The notes beneath the pieces are model-generated. The model was given only the letters and a program-made list of their open reading frames with translations. It was not told the DNA's origin and made no database searches. From Nitrospira sp. (GTDB lineage Bacteria; Nitrospirota; Nitrospiria; Nitrospirales; Nitrospiraceae), in contig JAHBWR010000023.1 of NCBI GenBank assembly GCA_019636875.1, positions 1-37,940 of the forward strand: DNA of 37,940 nucleotides, in the 5' to 3' direction. The position numbers were made by a program, and so were the translations under genes. Positions 1 through 8,030 of this stretch are shown here, piece by piece; the stretch's first letter is position 1; each line of letters begins with the position of its first letter.

Positions 1-1693
1 GATGAGAGGCGCGACGAGGTTTCTTTGTCGTGGCTCGTCGTCGAGCCTTCGTTGGTGACTGAAAACCAGCGATGATGCGGTTCACCGTGGCAGCCGGATC
101 TGGGCCAAGGAGAATTCGGATCGCGTGGCGATCGTGCGCACGGAGCGATTCGAGATCGCCGGCGGCTTGAGCCTGAGCCAGCGTTCCAAACGAGAAGGGT
201 TTGCCGGGAATCGCGAGGTCCGGTTTCATGCGATCGACGAGTTCCACAAACCGTCCCGTGTTGGGCCCGCCTTTATGAAGTTGTCCGGTTGAATGAAGAT
301 ATCTTGGCCCATAGCCAAATGTGGTGGCGACACGGTGTGTGCCCATCAGAGCCTTGCGAAGTCGGCCCATCGCCGTTTCCAAGGAGCGCGATGGTGTCGT
401 GTAGGCCAGCACGGAGACATAGGTACCTGGCCGAAGATGGCCGGCAAGCGCTTGCGCGACGCCTTTGGGATCAGTGGCGGCTTGGTCCGGCAGTCGTGCA
501 GTCGATTGATAGGCATCGAGGACACGATTGGTGTTGTCCTTGCTCTCCTGGACATTCGGTTGGTCGAAGGGATGAATCCCCAGCACATGGCCGGCGACAG
601 CGGTAGCAAACTCCCAACGGAAAAACTCTGCCCCCAAGTCATACCGATCCTTGAGATCCAACTGCAGGACGGGATGCCCGGCCTTGGTTAACGCCTGGAC
701 TGCCCGATCCAGAGCCCCGTTCTTATCCCCCTTGAGCTTCAGATAAACGAAGAAGCGATCGTCTCCGTACGCCTTGGGTTTCACGACCGGTTCTTGTGCG
801 ATGGGAATTAGGCCGGTCCCTTCTTTTCCTGTGCTTTCTGCAAGAAGCTGTTCGACCCACAGACCGAATGTTGAGAGGGATGGAGAAGCAATGATCGTCA
901 CCTTGTCACGCCCGCTTTTCGCAAGACTTCCCATCGCGGCCCCCAGATAGGCGCCAGGATTCGCCGCCACTTCATCCTGCCTCCGACATCGTTCCGCCAT
1001 CCCAGCTGCCCGGTCCAAGAGCCGGTTGATGTCCAAACCCAGCAGTGTCGCCGGCACAAGCCCAAATAGAGAGAGGACGGAATAGCGTCCACCGATATCC
1101 GCCGGATTGGTAAAGATCTGCCCGAATCCATACTCCTTCGCCATCTGCTCCAGTCCGGTGCCTGGATCGGTGATCGCAACGAATTGTTTACCGCCATGAT
1201 TGCCCCTAGCCTTTGAGACCAGCAGCCAGAAATGGCTGAACAGCGACATGACCTCAATCGTTCCCCCGGACTTGCTGGCCACAAGGAAGAGTGTCCTCGC
1301 CGGAGAAATGGTCTTGGTCACCTGTCGAACCCAACCAGGAACGGTCGAGTCTAGGACCCACAGACGCGGCGCATTCTTCTGCGAGCCACAGACCGTCCGA
1401 AACACTTCCGGCCCCAGACTGCTGCCGCCCATCCCCAGGAGCACGACATCCTTGACCTTCATTTCCTTCGCCACCGACACGCAATGTTGCAGCTGAAGCA
1501 GCTGGTGCCGCATTTCATTTTGCACCGTCAGCCAGCCGAGTCGGTTGCTGATCTCCGTTGGATCATCCTTCCAGAGGCGATGATCCTTGCTCCACAGGCG
1601 ATCCACAACTTGATCACGAGTAAGGCTGCCAAGGGCTGAATTGATCATCGGTGCAAAGGATGACGGGAGTTGGTCGGATAGCCGTACGGGCAT
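1..1693 (-). CDS. pgi: Glucose-6-phosphate isomerase (C-terminus cut by window edge)
   Basis: Interconverts glucose-6-phosphate and fructose-6-phosphate in the cytoplasm. The reading frame stays open for 564 codons and runs off the left edge. The sugar-phosphate-binding SIS motif SKSGGTIE lies near residue 138, GGRYSVLS follows, and the family signature GIHPFDQPNVQ is near residue 370. The sequence resembles the isomerase half of the fused transaldolase/isomerase proteins, but here it has its own start. ATG at 1693 is preceded by AAAGGGG; an in-frame ATG at 1714 has no clear ribosome site. It is transcribed away from the envelope operon, 230 bases below that operon's last gene. The function is secure; the true C-terminus is not visible. 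Confidence 0.93.
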   Translation of the reverse strand, partial: MPVRLSDQLPSSFAPMINSALGSLTRDQVVDRLWSKDHRLWKDDPTEISNRLGWLTVQNEMRHQLLQLQHCVSVAKEMKVKDVVLLGMGGSSLGPEVFRTVCGSQKNAPRLWVLDSTVPGWVRQVTKTISPARTLFLVASKSGGTIEVMSLFSHFWLLVSKARGNHGGKQFVAITDPGTGLEQMAKEYGFGQIFTNPADIGGRYSVLSLFGLVPATLLGLDINRLLDRAAGMAERCRRQDEVAANPGAYLGAAMGSLAKSGRDKVTIIASPSLSTFGLWVEQLLAESTGKEGTGLIPIAQEPVVKPKAYGDDRFFVYLKLKGDKNGALDRAVQALTKAGHPVLQLDLKDRYDLGAEFFRWEFATAVAGHVLGIHPFDQPNVQESKDNTNRVLDAYQSTARLPDQAATDPKGVAQALAGHLRPGTYVSVLAYTTPSRSLETAMGRLRKALMGTHRVATTFGYGPRYLHSTGQLHKGGPNTGRFVELVDRMKPDLAIPGKPFSFGTLAQAQAAGDLESLRAHDRHAIRILLGPDPAATVNRIIAGFQSPTKARRRATTKKPRRASH

Positions 1694-1747
1694 CGATATC
1701 CCCTTTCGATTCATTCCACGTAGTGACGTCTGTACGTATTGATTTGT

Positions 1748-1776
1748 ATCCTATGGAGTTCGCCTAGAAAAGGCAA
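1748..1776 (-). promoter_or_regulatory. Possible sigma-70 promoter for pgi
   Basis: Read on the minus strand, TTGCCT (1776-1771) and TAGGAT (1753-1748) are separated by exactly 17 bases, about 50 bases upstream of the pgi start. Both hexamers are imperfect, so this is a suggestion from spacing and position only. Confidence 0.4.
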
Positions 1777-1922
1777 CGCTTCTTCGTGTCCGTGCAGGAC
1801 CGTGACGCTATTGTAGGTGGATGCTGTTTGAGGCCGATTAGAGATCCCGAATGCAACCGTTGGTGTCCAAGCCAGGAGGGCTTTTGAGTCGTGTCGCTCG
1901 TGGATCCGACAAATGTCACCGA

Positions 1923-2591
1923 TCAGAATACGTCATTGTTGGTTGGCCGACGTATGATAATAGCCATCCCATCGACCAGCGACCAGGCGAGAGACTGCGC
2001 ATGATCAACGGAGACCGTCAATTCCAGATGAGCTGGCGGTATCGAGGAATCCCGGCCGATGGCATTGGCCCAGTTCTTGACCTGACGCCACCACGCTTTC
2101 CCCATGAAGGCAATGCCTTGGGCAAGACTGTCCTTTTCGGCTGAGGAGGCCACAACGATTGTCAGCCCGGACGCAAACGACAAGTCGTAGTCCGCCGGCA
2201 TGTCGGCCAGCGAAATCGGATCTTGTTCCGCACTCTTTCCGGGCTCAATCTTACGACGAACTACCGAGGGACGAGCCACCAAGCGATGAACGCCGGTCAA
2301 TGCCTCTCGCGATCCGACAGCCCATTGACCAATTGGCATGTGATGCAGTTCCACCCCTCGTCCCTTGATGTGGATGGTCTTTTCAGCGAGATCGATCAGG
2401 ACGTAGGTTTGAGGGCGGGCCGCAAGTTTGAGCTCTTCCTCCAGAACCCGAGCGGCTTCCTTCACACTCCCCGGATCATTGAGATTAAGCTTAGGAAAGG
2501 CCTCGAGATCCTTGCCCCAGCTGTTGGGGGTCTGGGCGAGGAACAGGGTACAGATCGCTATATGAAAGATTTGTGGGTTCAGAGGAATCAA
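1923..2591 (-). CDS. Degenerate L,D-transpeptidase-like exported protein
   Basis: A 222-residue protein with a short hydrophobic N-terminus that could be a signal sequence. Its middle (YVLIDLAEKTIHIKGRG) and its end (SLVDGMAIIIRRP) line up by eye with the beginning and end of the YkuD domain in the gene just upstream (PYILVDTARNRLYVKR and RVGTPIMIF). The catalytic His-Gly and His-Gly-Cys motifs are absent and the protein has no cysteine at the expected place, so it is probably not an active transpeptidase. Its ATG overlaps the stop of the upstream L,D-transpeptidase gene by four bases (ATGA), which implies translational coupling. A structural or regulatory partner role is inference. Confidence 0.7.
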   Translation of the reverse strand: MIPLNPQIFHIAICTLFLAQTPNSWGKDLEAFPKLNLNDPGSVKEAARVLEEELKLAARPQTYVLIDLAEKTIHIKGRGVELHHMPIGQWAVGSREALTGVHRLVARPSVVRRKIEPGKSAEQDPISLADMPADYDLSFASGLTIVVASSAEKDSLAQGIAFMGKAWWRQVKNWANAIGRDSSIPPAHLELTVSVDHAQSLAWSLVDGMAIIIRRPTNNDVF

Positions 2592-3226
2592 AAGATCATG
2601 ATCGGCGTCCCAACTCGGGCGAGGGTGTAGACGCCTTTAAGATCGCTATCGTTGAGACGGATACATCCGTGGGTCACATTCTTCCCGAGCAATCGTGTGT
2701 ATAGTGTCCCATGAATGAAATACCCCTTCCCAAATCCAAGGGCATAGTCACCGAGAACACCCTCCTCCGCACGATCCGCCGCATTCTGCGGGACCCCGAG
2801 CCCTTCTTCGATAAAGGCCCAATCAGGTTTGATCCAGGTCGGCTTCGTCAACTTTGACTGGACGAGGAATTCTCCACGCGGTGTGTCGAAGATCCACTGG
2901 CTGTCTGTGTCGCCTGGTTTGTCGAGAATGGTTCCACTGCCGGTGGAGGCGATGGCGTCCAAAACCACCTCTTCCTGACGCTTGACGTAGAGCCGGTTCC
3001 GCGCCGTATCCACCAAGATATACGGTTGGTTTGGCCGTAATTTGGAGAGTTGTGTTGAGAGCGTCTTATACTTGGCTTGCAGGGCACGTAAGTTTGATGC
3101 GTCTCGAACAACGGGTGGATGGACGGCCTGGGAGGGGGAGGAGGGAGTCATCCTGGCGTCCGGAGCCATGGCGATCCAGACGATAAGAACCGCTACTGCT
3201 GTACCAGCAAGAATGACGCGACTCAT
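2588..3226 (-). CDS. L,D-transpeptidase (YkuD domain), membrane-anchored
   Basis: A 212-residue periplasmic enzyme of the YkuD family, which makes 3-3 peptidoglycan cross-links or attaches proteins to peptidoglycan. Residues 1-20 form a hydrophobic anchor or signal sequence. The YkuD domain starts near PYILVDTARNRLYV (about 68) and ends with the catalytic motifs IHGTL (His172) and THGCIRLND (His186, Cys188), all intact. It is the third gene of the minus-strand operon, 10 bases after the preceding gene, and it overlaps the following degenerate paralogue by four bases. The family call is strong; the exact reaction cannot be read from sequence. Confidence 0.9.
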   Translation of the reverse strand: MSRVILAGTAVAVLIVWIAMAPDARMTPSSPSQAVHPPVVRDASNLRALQAKYKTLSTQLSKLRPNQPYILVDTARNRLYVKRQEEVVLDAIASTGSGTILDKPGDTDSQWIFDTPRGEFLVQSKLTKPTWIKPDWAFIEEGLGVPQNAADRAEEGVLGDYALGFGKGYFIHGTLYTRLLGKNVTHGCIRLNDSDLKGVYTLARVGTPIMIF

Positions 3227-3236
3227 AGTCCTCTGT

Positions 3237-4370
3237 TCAGATCTCTTCTCTTTGCTGCGTGAGTGAAGACAAGGCCACGGCCACGGCGTTGGTTTTGGTT
3301 AGGGCACCGACGATGGTGATCGGAGTGCCTACCGTAACACGCTCAAAGAGGGCAGCCATGTTGGGATTATCCAGCATGACACAACCCAGCGTCTGCTCAG
3401 CTGATTCGTTCTCCACACCATGGATTTCGATCAAGCCGCCGATACCCTTCCCAAAAGCGATCTTCCCTGCCTTTTTGGACAGGTTGAACCGGCGACGATC
3501 CTCAGCATTGGGGTAGTCGAGCACAAGAGCTCGATAGAATTGCGTTTGACCTGGGCCACGTTTATCAGTGACACGATATCGGCCTTCCGGTGTTGCTCCG
3601 TCACCCTGGACCTGCTTTTCCCGTATGCCGTTGAACCCTAATCGCACAGGGTATGATAACACCTTCCGCCCATTCAGGTAGAGGGTCAGCTCGCGCTCAG
3701 CTTTGCTCACAACAATGGCTGGAGATTGGTAGTTCCGTGACCACTCGATCGTCTCTTGCGCTATGGTCTGCCAGGAGGCGATCCGCTTCGGATCAGCATA
3801 CCGTCCCAGTTCTTCGATTAGCCGCGTCGTCTGATCCAGAAGGCCTTGTTCCGCCTGATCAGCAAGATGGAGGGCTCGCTGGTAATCTTCTGCTTCCAAA
3901 AACGAGCGAGCTTGTCTCACAAGGTGATGAGTTTGAACGACCTGTTCCCCCAACACGATACGACCGTCGATGGCCCCAACCTGAGATATGAGATGGGAAA
4001 GTCGATCCTCGATCCCTTCTACTTTGGACTGTGCCTGCTGCTGCCGAGCGACTTTCCGATCATGGAGCTGGGAAACAGTCCGCTCACCTCGGACGTATAA
4101 CCCTCTGAGCTCGTTCTCGAGCTCGCTCGTTTCCCAAGGCCATCGAATGAGGTCATCGTCCAGTTCGGCGCGCGTTTTCAGCGCGATCCACTGTCGCACG
4201 AACGAGCCATACTCCTCAGGTGCGGTCTCTGGAGCGCGCAGCGCGATCAAATCCTGGTCGATGGATTCAAGGGCTGTGAGGAGGTCCGGTGGCACAGCCT
4301 GGACGCAGCCGGCAAGGGAGAATGTGCAGAAAGCTGATGTGACCAGCCGGTTGAGCTGACCTACGTCCAT
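3237..4370 (-). CDS. L,D-transpeptidase lipoprotein with coiled-coil N-terminal half
   Basis: A 377-residue protein with a lipobox ending LAGC (lipidated Cys22), then about 170 residues rich in Glu, Gln, Arg and Leu that look helical, then a YkuD domain from about residue 215 (SPAIVVSKAERELTLYLNG). The catalytic His is in IEIHGVEN (His317) and the nucleophile in TLGCVML (Cys330). The usual HGC-R around the cysteine has become LGC-M, a variant also seen in the ErfK/YafK-like branch. It lies 9 bases downstream of the DUF4398-type lipoprotein gene in the same operon. It is probably an active periplasmic transpeptidase tethered to a membrane by lipid. Confidence 0.85.
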   Translation of the reverse strand: MDVGQLNRLVTSAFCTFSLAGCVQAVPPDLLTALESIDQDLIALRAPETAPEEYGSFVRQWIALKTRAELDDDLIRWPWETSELENELRGLYVRGERTVSQLHDRKVARQQQAQSKVEGIEDRLSHLISQVGAIDGRIVLGEQVVQTHHLVRQARSFLEAEDYQRALHLADQAEQGLLDQTTRLIEELGRYADPKRIASWQTIAQETIEWSRNYQSPAIVVSKAERELTLYLNGRKVLSYPVRLGFNGIREKQVQGDGATPEGRYRVTDKRGPGQTQFYRALVLDYPNAEDRRRFNLSKKAGKIAFGKGIGGLIEIHGVENESAEQTLGCVMLDNPNMAALFERVTVGTPITIVGALTKTNAVAVALSSLTQQREEI

Positions 4371-4379
4371 GGCGACCTG

Positions 4380-4997
4380 TTAGCGTCTGCTTGAACGAGC
4401 CGACTTGCCTCTTCCTACCTTCGCCAGAGCCTGCTGGAGTTCGCTCTGAACTCCCTGGCTCATCTCGTTGATAGCCTTGGCCTGTGTCTGCGCCGCTGGA
4501 TAATCTTCTTTGTCGATGGATTCTTGCACCTGTCTCAACAATGACTTCAGCCCCTCGATATCATTCTTAATCGCTTCCACAGCGGCACGATCTTTCCCGA
4601 CCGGTGCTTTGGCCGCCAATTCTTGGGCTGCCCTTACGGCTTCTTCAGCGACTTGCTGCGCCTGCATGGCAGCGGCCCTACCCTCTTCCTTCTTCTGCGC
4701 GGTGGCCACTTTTATTCGTTCGCTGTCGGTCTTCGCCGAGACGGATAATTGCTGTGCTTTTCCATAGTCCCGGAACAGGGCAAATTTTCCATCTTGTTCC
4801 GACACCTCTTTCCTGATGGCATCGAGAGTCCCTTCGAGCTTTGCATATTCGTCCGGTGAATAGGTGGATGCTCCGCTTTCCCGTGCATCTTTGAGCGCTT
4901 TCTCGGCTTCTTGGATTTGTTCGGTAGGAGGGTCGGCACATCCCGCTGTTACGGTGATCATAAGAGCGATGGCTACGAGGGATACTCTGCTCTGCAT
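4380..4997 (-). CDS. DUF4398-type lipoprotein
   Basis: A 205-residue lipoprotein: a hydrophobic N-terminus ends in VTAGC (lipidated Cys20), followed by almost entirely helical sequence rich in Ala, Glu, Gln and Lys with a basic tail (GRGKSARSSRR). This matches the DUF4398 family of periplasmic lipoproteins, often found with envelope or OmpA-like genes; their function is unknown. It is the first gene of the envelope operon. The start at 4997 has AAGGAGG 11 bases upstream. Its position with three L,D-transpeptidase-family genes suggests a role at the peptidoglycan-membrane interface, which is inference. Confidence 0.8.
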   Translation of the reverse strand: MQSRVSLVAIALMITVTAGCADPPTEQIQEAEKALKDARESGASTYSPDEYAKLEGTLDAIRKEVSEQDGKFALFRDYGKAQQLSVSAKTDSERIKVATAQKKEEGRAAAMQAQQVAEEAVRAAQELAAKAPVGKDRAAVEAIKNDIEGLKSLLRQVQESIDKEDYPAAQTQAKAINEMSQGVQSELQQALAKVGRGKSARSSRR

Positions 4998-5125
4998 AGC
5001 GATGGGTCCTCCTTAAGGGCTCTCTTGCAAGCCTGCGCACGATTCAATCGACCGTTGGCTGCCAACCATCGGATGTCAGCAAGCTCGATGCCAACAAACT
5101 TGCGGGTTATCTAGTCAGTCTCTAA

Positions 5126-5154
5126 ACTATTTCGCATATTTAGGAAGAAGTCAA
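5126..5154 (-). promoter_or_regulatory. Possible promoter of the envelope operon
   Basis: On the minus strand a good -35 hexamer TTGACT (5154-5149) is followed after 17 bases by AATAGT, or after 19 bases by TAGTTT. The -35 is convincing and the -10 is poor, so confidence is low. Confidence 0.3.
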
Positions 5155-5286
5155 CTAGGAGTCGACGGTACGGTTTGTGGCATTTTGGTAGTTCATGGCA
5201 AAACGGCCTCAATCCTGGAATCCTCTGATATCCGATTCTATCAGTATGGAATCAAAAGTGCTTTTGATGTTGCGGTGCCCCCGAAA

Positions 5287-5315
5287 TTGACTCCTCGAAG
5301 TGCCTCACCTATAAT
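5287..5315 (+). promoter_or_regulatory. Sigma-70 promoter of rpmH cluster
   Basis: TTGACT (5287-5292) and a perfect TATAAT (5310-5315) are separated by 17 bases, about 55 bases before the rpmH start. This is close to the consensus for the housekeeping sigma factor and fits a highly expressed ribosomal protein gene. Confidence 0.8.
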
Positions 5316-5368
5316 TCGGCGTTCATTTTTAAGAAGAATCCTCATCGTTGGAGAGCGGAAGGAGAACC

Positions 5369-5506
5369 ATGTCGTTTACATTTCAACAGCCGTCCAACCT
5401 GAAAAAGAAGCGTGAACATGGGTTTAGAAAGCGTATGAGCACCAAGAACGGTCGTAAAGTCTTGGCCCGGCGAAGGGCAAAAGGACGAGTACGGTTGACC
5501 GTCTAG
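5369..5506 (+). CDS. rpmH: 50S ribosomal protein L34
   Basis: A 45-residue, very basic protein of the large ribosomal subunit. The core [20 protein letters not shown] is the L34 signature, here preceded by [16 protein letters not shown]. The ATG at 5369 has a strong ribosome site (GGAAGGAG) upstream. The gene is too short for most simple ORF filters. It starts the classic rpmH-rnpA-yidD-yidC-mnmE-mnmG-rsmG-parAB order. Confidence 0.97.
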   Translation: MSFTFQQPSNLKKKREHGFRKRMSTKNGRKVLARRRAKGRVRLTV

Positions 5507-5671
5507 ACACATATGTGCCTGACAGCGGTGTTCTTCGGTGTGCGGCTCAATTCTCTTCGTGCCGCCCTTGTGTAGGGGCGCCCACCACTTCGTAGCTTCC
5601 ATAAGGAGTATTCCGAGTGGGTATAACGAAGGGATCGGCTTTTTCATGCGTCGCCGAAGGCACCCGGACGT

Positions 5672-6022
5672 ATGACAATTTATTTACGGAGTAGCCGGGA
5701 TATCGAAGTCGTCAAACGCCATGGGCGACGATTTTCCTCGACCTTCTTCAACCTTCTCTCATGCAGAATGGACGATGCCCCCACCCGCGTGGGGATCATT
5801 GTTGGAAGGCGATTTGGTAACGCCGTTCGTCGTAATCGAGCCAAACGGGTGTTCCGAGACCTGGCTAGAGAGTTGTACCCGGATTTGGTCCCGGGCCGAG
5901 GACTGCTCGTATTTCCCAAACGGGACGCTCTCTTTCAATCGAGGAAAGACTTGACCAATGCGTGGAAATCTTCACTGGAGCGCATGCACCTTCTTCGTCA
6001 TAGCATAAAGAGTGGATCGTGA
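5672..6022 (+). CDS. rnpA: Ribonuclease P protein component
   Basis: The 116-residue protein subunit of RNase P, which helps the catalytic RNA trim the 5' leader of pre-tRNAs. It has the family pattern: a basic N-terminus, RVGIIVGRRFGNAVRRNRAKRVFRDLARE (about residues 39-67) containing the RNR motif, and a C-terminal helix. It lies 165 bases after rpmH, its usual partner, and its stop abuts the yidD start. The ribosome site in front of ATG 5672 is weak (GAAGG about 14 bases away), so the start is less certain than the gene. Confidence 0.95.
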   Translation: MTIYLRSSRDIEVVKRHGRRFSSTFFNLLSCRMDDAPTRVGIIVGRRFGNAVRRNRAKRVFRDLARELYPDLVPGRGLLVFPKRDALFQSRKDLTNAWKSSLERMHLLRHSIKSGS

Positions 6023-6023
6023 C

Positions 6024-6233
6024 ATGCGACGCCTGTGTTTATGGCTCATTCAAGGCTACCAGTTGGTGATTTCCCCATTCCTCGGGCCAAATTGTCGCTT
6101 CGACCCAACGTGCTCGCAATATGCGTCAGAGGCGATTACCAGGTACGGGGCGTTGCACGGCCTCGGACTGGCTCTGATTCGGCTCCTGAAGTGTCATCCT
6201 TTCCATCCCGGGGGTGAAGACCCGGTTAAGTAG
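6024..6233 (+). CDS. yidD: Membrane protein insertion efficiency factor YidD
   Basis: A 69-residue protein of the YidD family, associated with insertion of membrane proteins by YidC. The family hallmarks are all present: GYQLVISPFLGPNCRFDPTCSQYASEAI, then KCHPFHPGGEDPV near the end, with the conserved cysteines. I chose ATG 6024, one base after the rnpA stop; an in-frame GTG at 6012 would add four residues and overlap rnpA. It sits between rnpA and yidC, the standard position. Confidence 0.94.
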   Translation: MRRLCLWLIQGYQLVISPFLGPNCRFDPTCSQYASEAITRYGALHGLGLALIRLLKCHPFHPGGEDPVK

Positions 6234-6271
6234 TGACAATTCCATCTTTTTAAAGAAAGCATACCTCTCCC

Positions 6272-7972
6272 ATGGACAAGCGAGTCATAGTATTCCTGGC
6301 GCTTTCGGTCACGATTATTCTCGGGTATGAGTACCTGCTCAATGAGCTTGGTCTACTCCCTGAAACGGCTGTGTCCGAACCGGCTGATCAGCCGACCACC
6401 GAAGAGTCCCCTTCTCACGCCGACACTCGGGATTTAGAGCCTCAGGCTCCTCCCCTGCAGGTAGCTAGCGGTGAATCCTCTCCGAAACCGATCGCCGACA
6501 ATGCAAACGTGCAGGAGGTTCGGAAAGAGCTTACCGTACCTGAAGTGGTTGAGGTAGAAACGAATCTATATCGTGCCAAATTCACGAGTCGGGGGGCCAC
6601 CCTCACAAGCTGGGAACTCAAACAGTATCGGAGCACCCACGAGGCTGAAACACTGGTTCAGCTTGTCAGACAAGGGAGTAAGTTCGCCCAGCCTTTGATC
6701 GTCACAACAGATGACCCCGCGCTCACAAAGGAGTTAGGCCAGGGAGTCTATCGCGTCTCGAAGGACTTCACGACATTGGATCAGGAGCACCCAACCGGTC
6801 ATGTCACCTTCTCCTATGAAAACCCAGGAACAGGCGCACGGCTGCAAAAGCAGTTCACCTTTCACGCGGACAGTTATGTGGTGGACATGGAACTGGTGCA
6901 GAGCGGGTTTTCGGCTTCCGCTCAAGTTGAATTAGGAACGAACTTTGGCATCGTAGACTGGGGAGAGGGGTTTATTGGTTCCGTCGGCGCGGCATCGCTC
7001 GTCGATGACAAGATTGAAAAGGGTATGCCAGACGGAGAGTTGGAGCGCAAAGGGACCGTAAAATGGGTAGCCTTGCAGGACAAGTATTTTATTTCCGCGC
7101 TGATGCCAAAGCATAGTTCCTCGACCGTAGCCAACAATCAAGGTGAAAAACTCGTTTCGACCGCTGTTCGGCTACAAACCAATGAGCCTGGGACACCGCT
7201 TCTCCTGCAGCTCTACGCCGGTCCCAAGGAGCACGATACCCTTGAACATCTGCAGGTCGGCTTGGAAGATACTATCGATTTCGGATGGTTTCTTTTTGGG
7301 AGCTGGGACACGGTTCGAGCAATCGCGAAGCCAATTTTCCATATTCTCCGCTGGATCAACGAATACACGCACAACTATGGGTTGACTATCATCCTGCTGA
7401 CCGTGGGAATCAAAGTGCTGTTCGTGCCCTTACAGTACAAGAGTTACAAGTCCATGAAACAGATGCAGACCATTCAGCCTAAAGTGATGGCGTTACAGGA
7501 AAAGCTCAAGGACGATCGAGAACGCCTGAATCGGGAACTGATCAAGCTCTACCGCGATCAGAAAGTGAATCCCGTGGGAGGCTGTCTCCCGATGGTGTTA
7601 CAGATGCCGGTATTTGTGGCCCTGTTCAATATCTTGTACATGACCATCGACTTGCGCCAAGCGCCGCTTGGTCTTTGGATTTCCGATTTGTCCGTGCAGG
7701 ACCCCTACTATATTCTTCCCATCATCATGGGAGTCAGCATGTTCGTGATGCAAAAGATCCAACCCACCACCATGGATCCGAATCAAGCGAAAATCATGCT
7801 GCTGCTACCCGTGTTCATGACGTTTCTGTTTATCAATTTTCCGGCTGGCTTGGTGCTGTACTGGCTTACCAATAACGTATTGAGTATCGTTCAGCAGTTT
7901 GTCACTGATCGTTTTTTCTTCAAGAATCGCCCTATTTTGCCCAACACCGAAGTCGCCGAAGGTAAGAAATAA
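6272..7972 (+). CDS. yidC: Membrane protein insertase YidC
   Basis: A 566-residue inner-membrane insertase that places proteins into the membrane alone or with SecYEG. It has an N-terminal membrane helix (residues 4-20), a Pro/Glu-rich linker, a large periplasmic beta domain (about 90-340) as in Gram-negative YidC, and the C-terminal five-helix core starting near NEYTHNYGLTIILLTVGIK. The core includes the cytoplasmic helical hairpin (KSMKQMQTIQPKVMALQEK) and NPVGGCLPMVLQMPVFVALF. The periplasmic domain supports a two-membrane (diderm) cell. The basic C-terminal tail is short. Confidence 0.97.
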   Translation: MDKRVIVFLALSVTIILGYEYLLNELGLLPETAVSEPADQPTTEESPSHADTRDLEPQAPPLQVASGESSPKPIADNANVQEVRKELTVPEVVEVETNLYRAKFTSRGATLTSWELKQYRSTHEAETLVQLVRQGSKFAQPLIVTTDDPALTKELGQGVYRVSKDFTTLDQEHPTGHVTFSYENPGTGARLQKQFTFHADSYVVDMELVQSGFSASAQVELGTNFGIVDWGEGFIGSVGAASLVDDKIEKGMPDGELERKGTVKWVALQDKYFISALMPKHSSSTVANNQGEKLVSTAVRLQTNEPGTPLLLQLYAGPKEHDTLEHLQVGLEDTIDFGWFLFGSWDTVRAIAKPIFHILRWINEYTHNYGLTIILLTVGIKVLFVPLQYKSYKSMKQMQTIQPKVMALQEKLKDDRERLNRELIKLYRDQKVNPVGGCLPMVLQMPVFVALFNILYMTIDLRQAPLGLWISDLSVQDPYYILPIIMGVSMFVMQKIQPTTMDPNQAKIMLLLPVFMTFLFINFPAGLVLYWLTNNVLSIVQQFVTDRFFFKNRPILPNTEVAEGKK

Positions 7973-8030
7973 AAACCCTCGCTTGCTTCCGCCTCATGTA
8001 GGGTTTCGTAAGGTAAACGTGGTCAGGACC

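Larger units (their letters stand above)
4998..5368. other. Divergent intergenic region between envelope operon and rpmH
   Basis: About 370 bases with no convincing gene; short open frames here lack family resemblance. It holds the rpmH promoter and probably the promoter of the leftward envelope operon. I looked for DnaA boxes (TTATCCACA type) because rpmH often sits near the chromosome origin, and saw none. Confidence 0.7.

Noticed and set aside
4998..5368. Chromosome origin next to rpmH
   Set aside because: No DnaA boxes or dnaA/dnaN gene visible; parS sites suggest the origin is near but not in this window.
5185..5415. Open frame overlapping the start of rpmH
   Set aside because: It spans the rpmH promoter and overlaps rpmH in another frame; no family resemblance.
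7899..8030. Longer start of mnmE inside yidC
   Set aside because: It would overlap yidC by over 70 bases and add residues unlike the family; the MnmE start motif begins just after ATG 8031.
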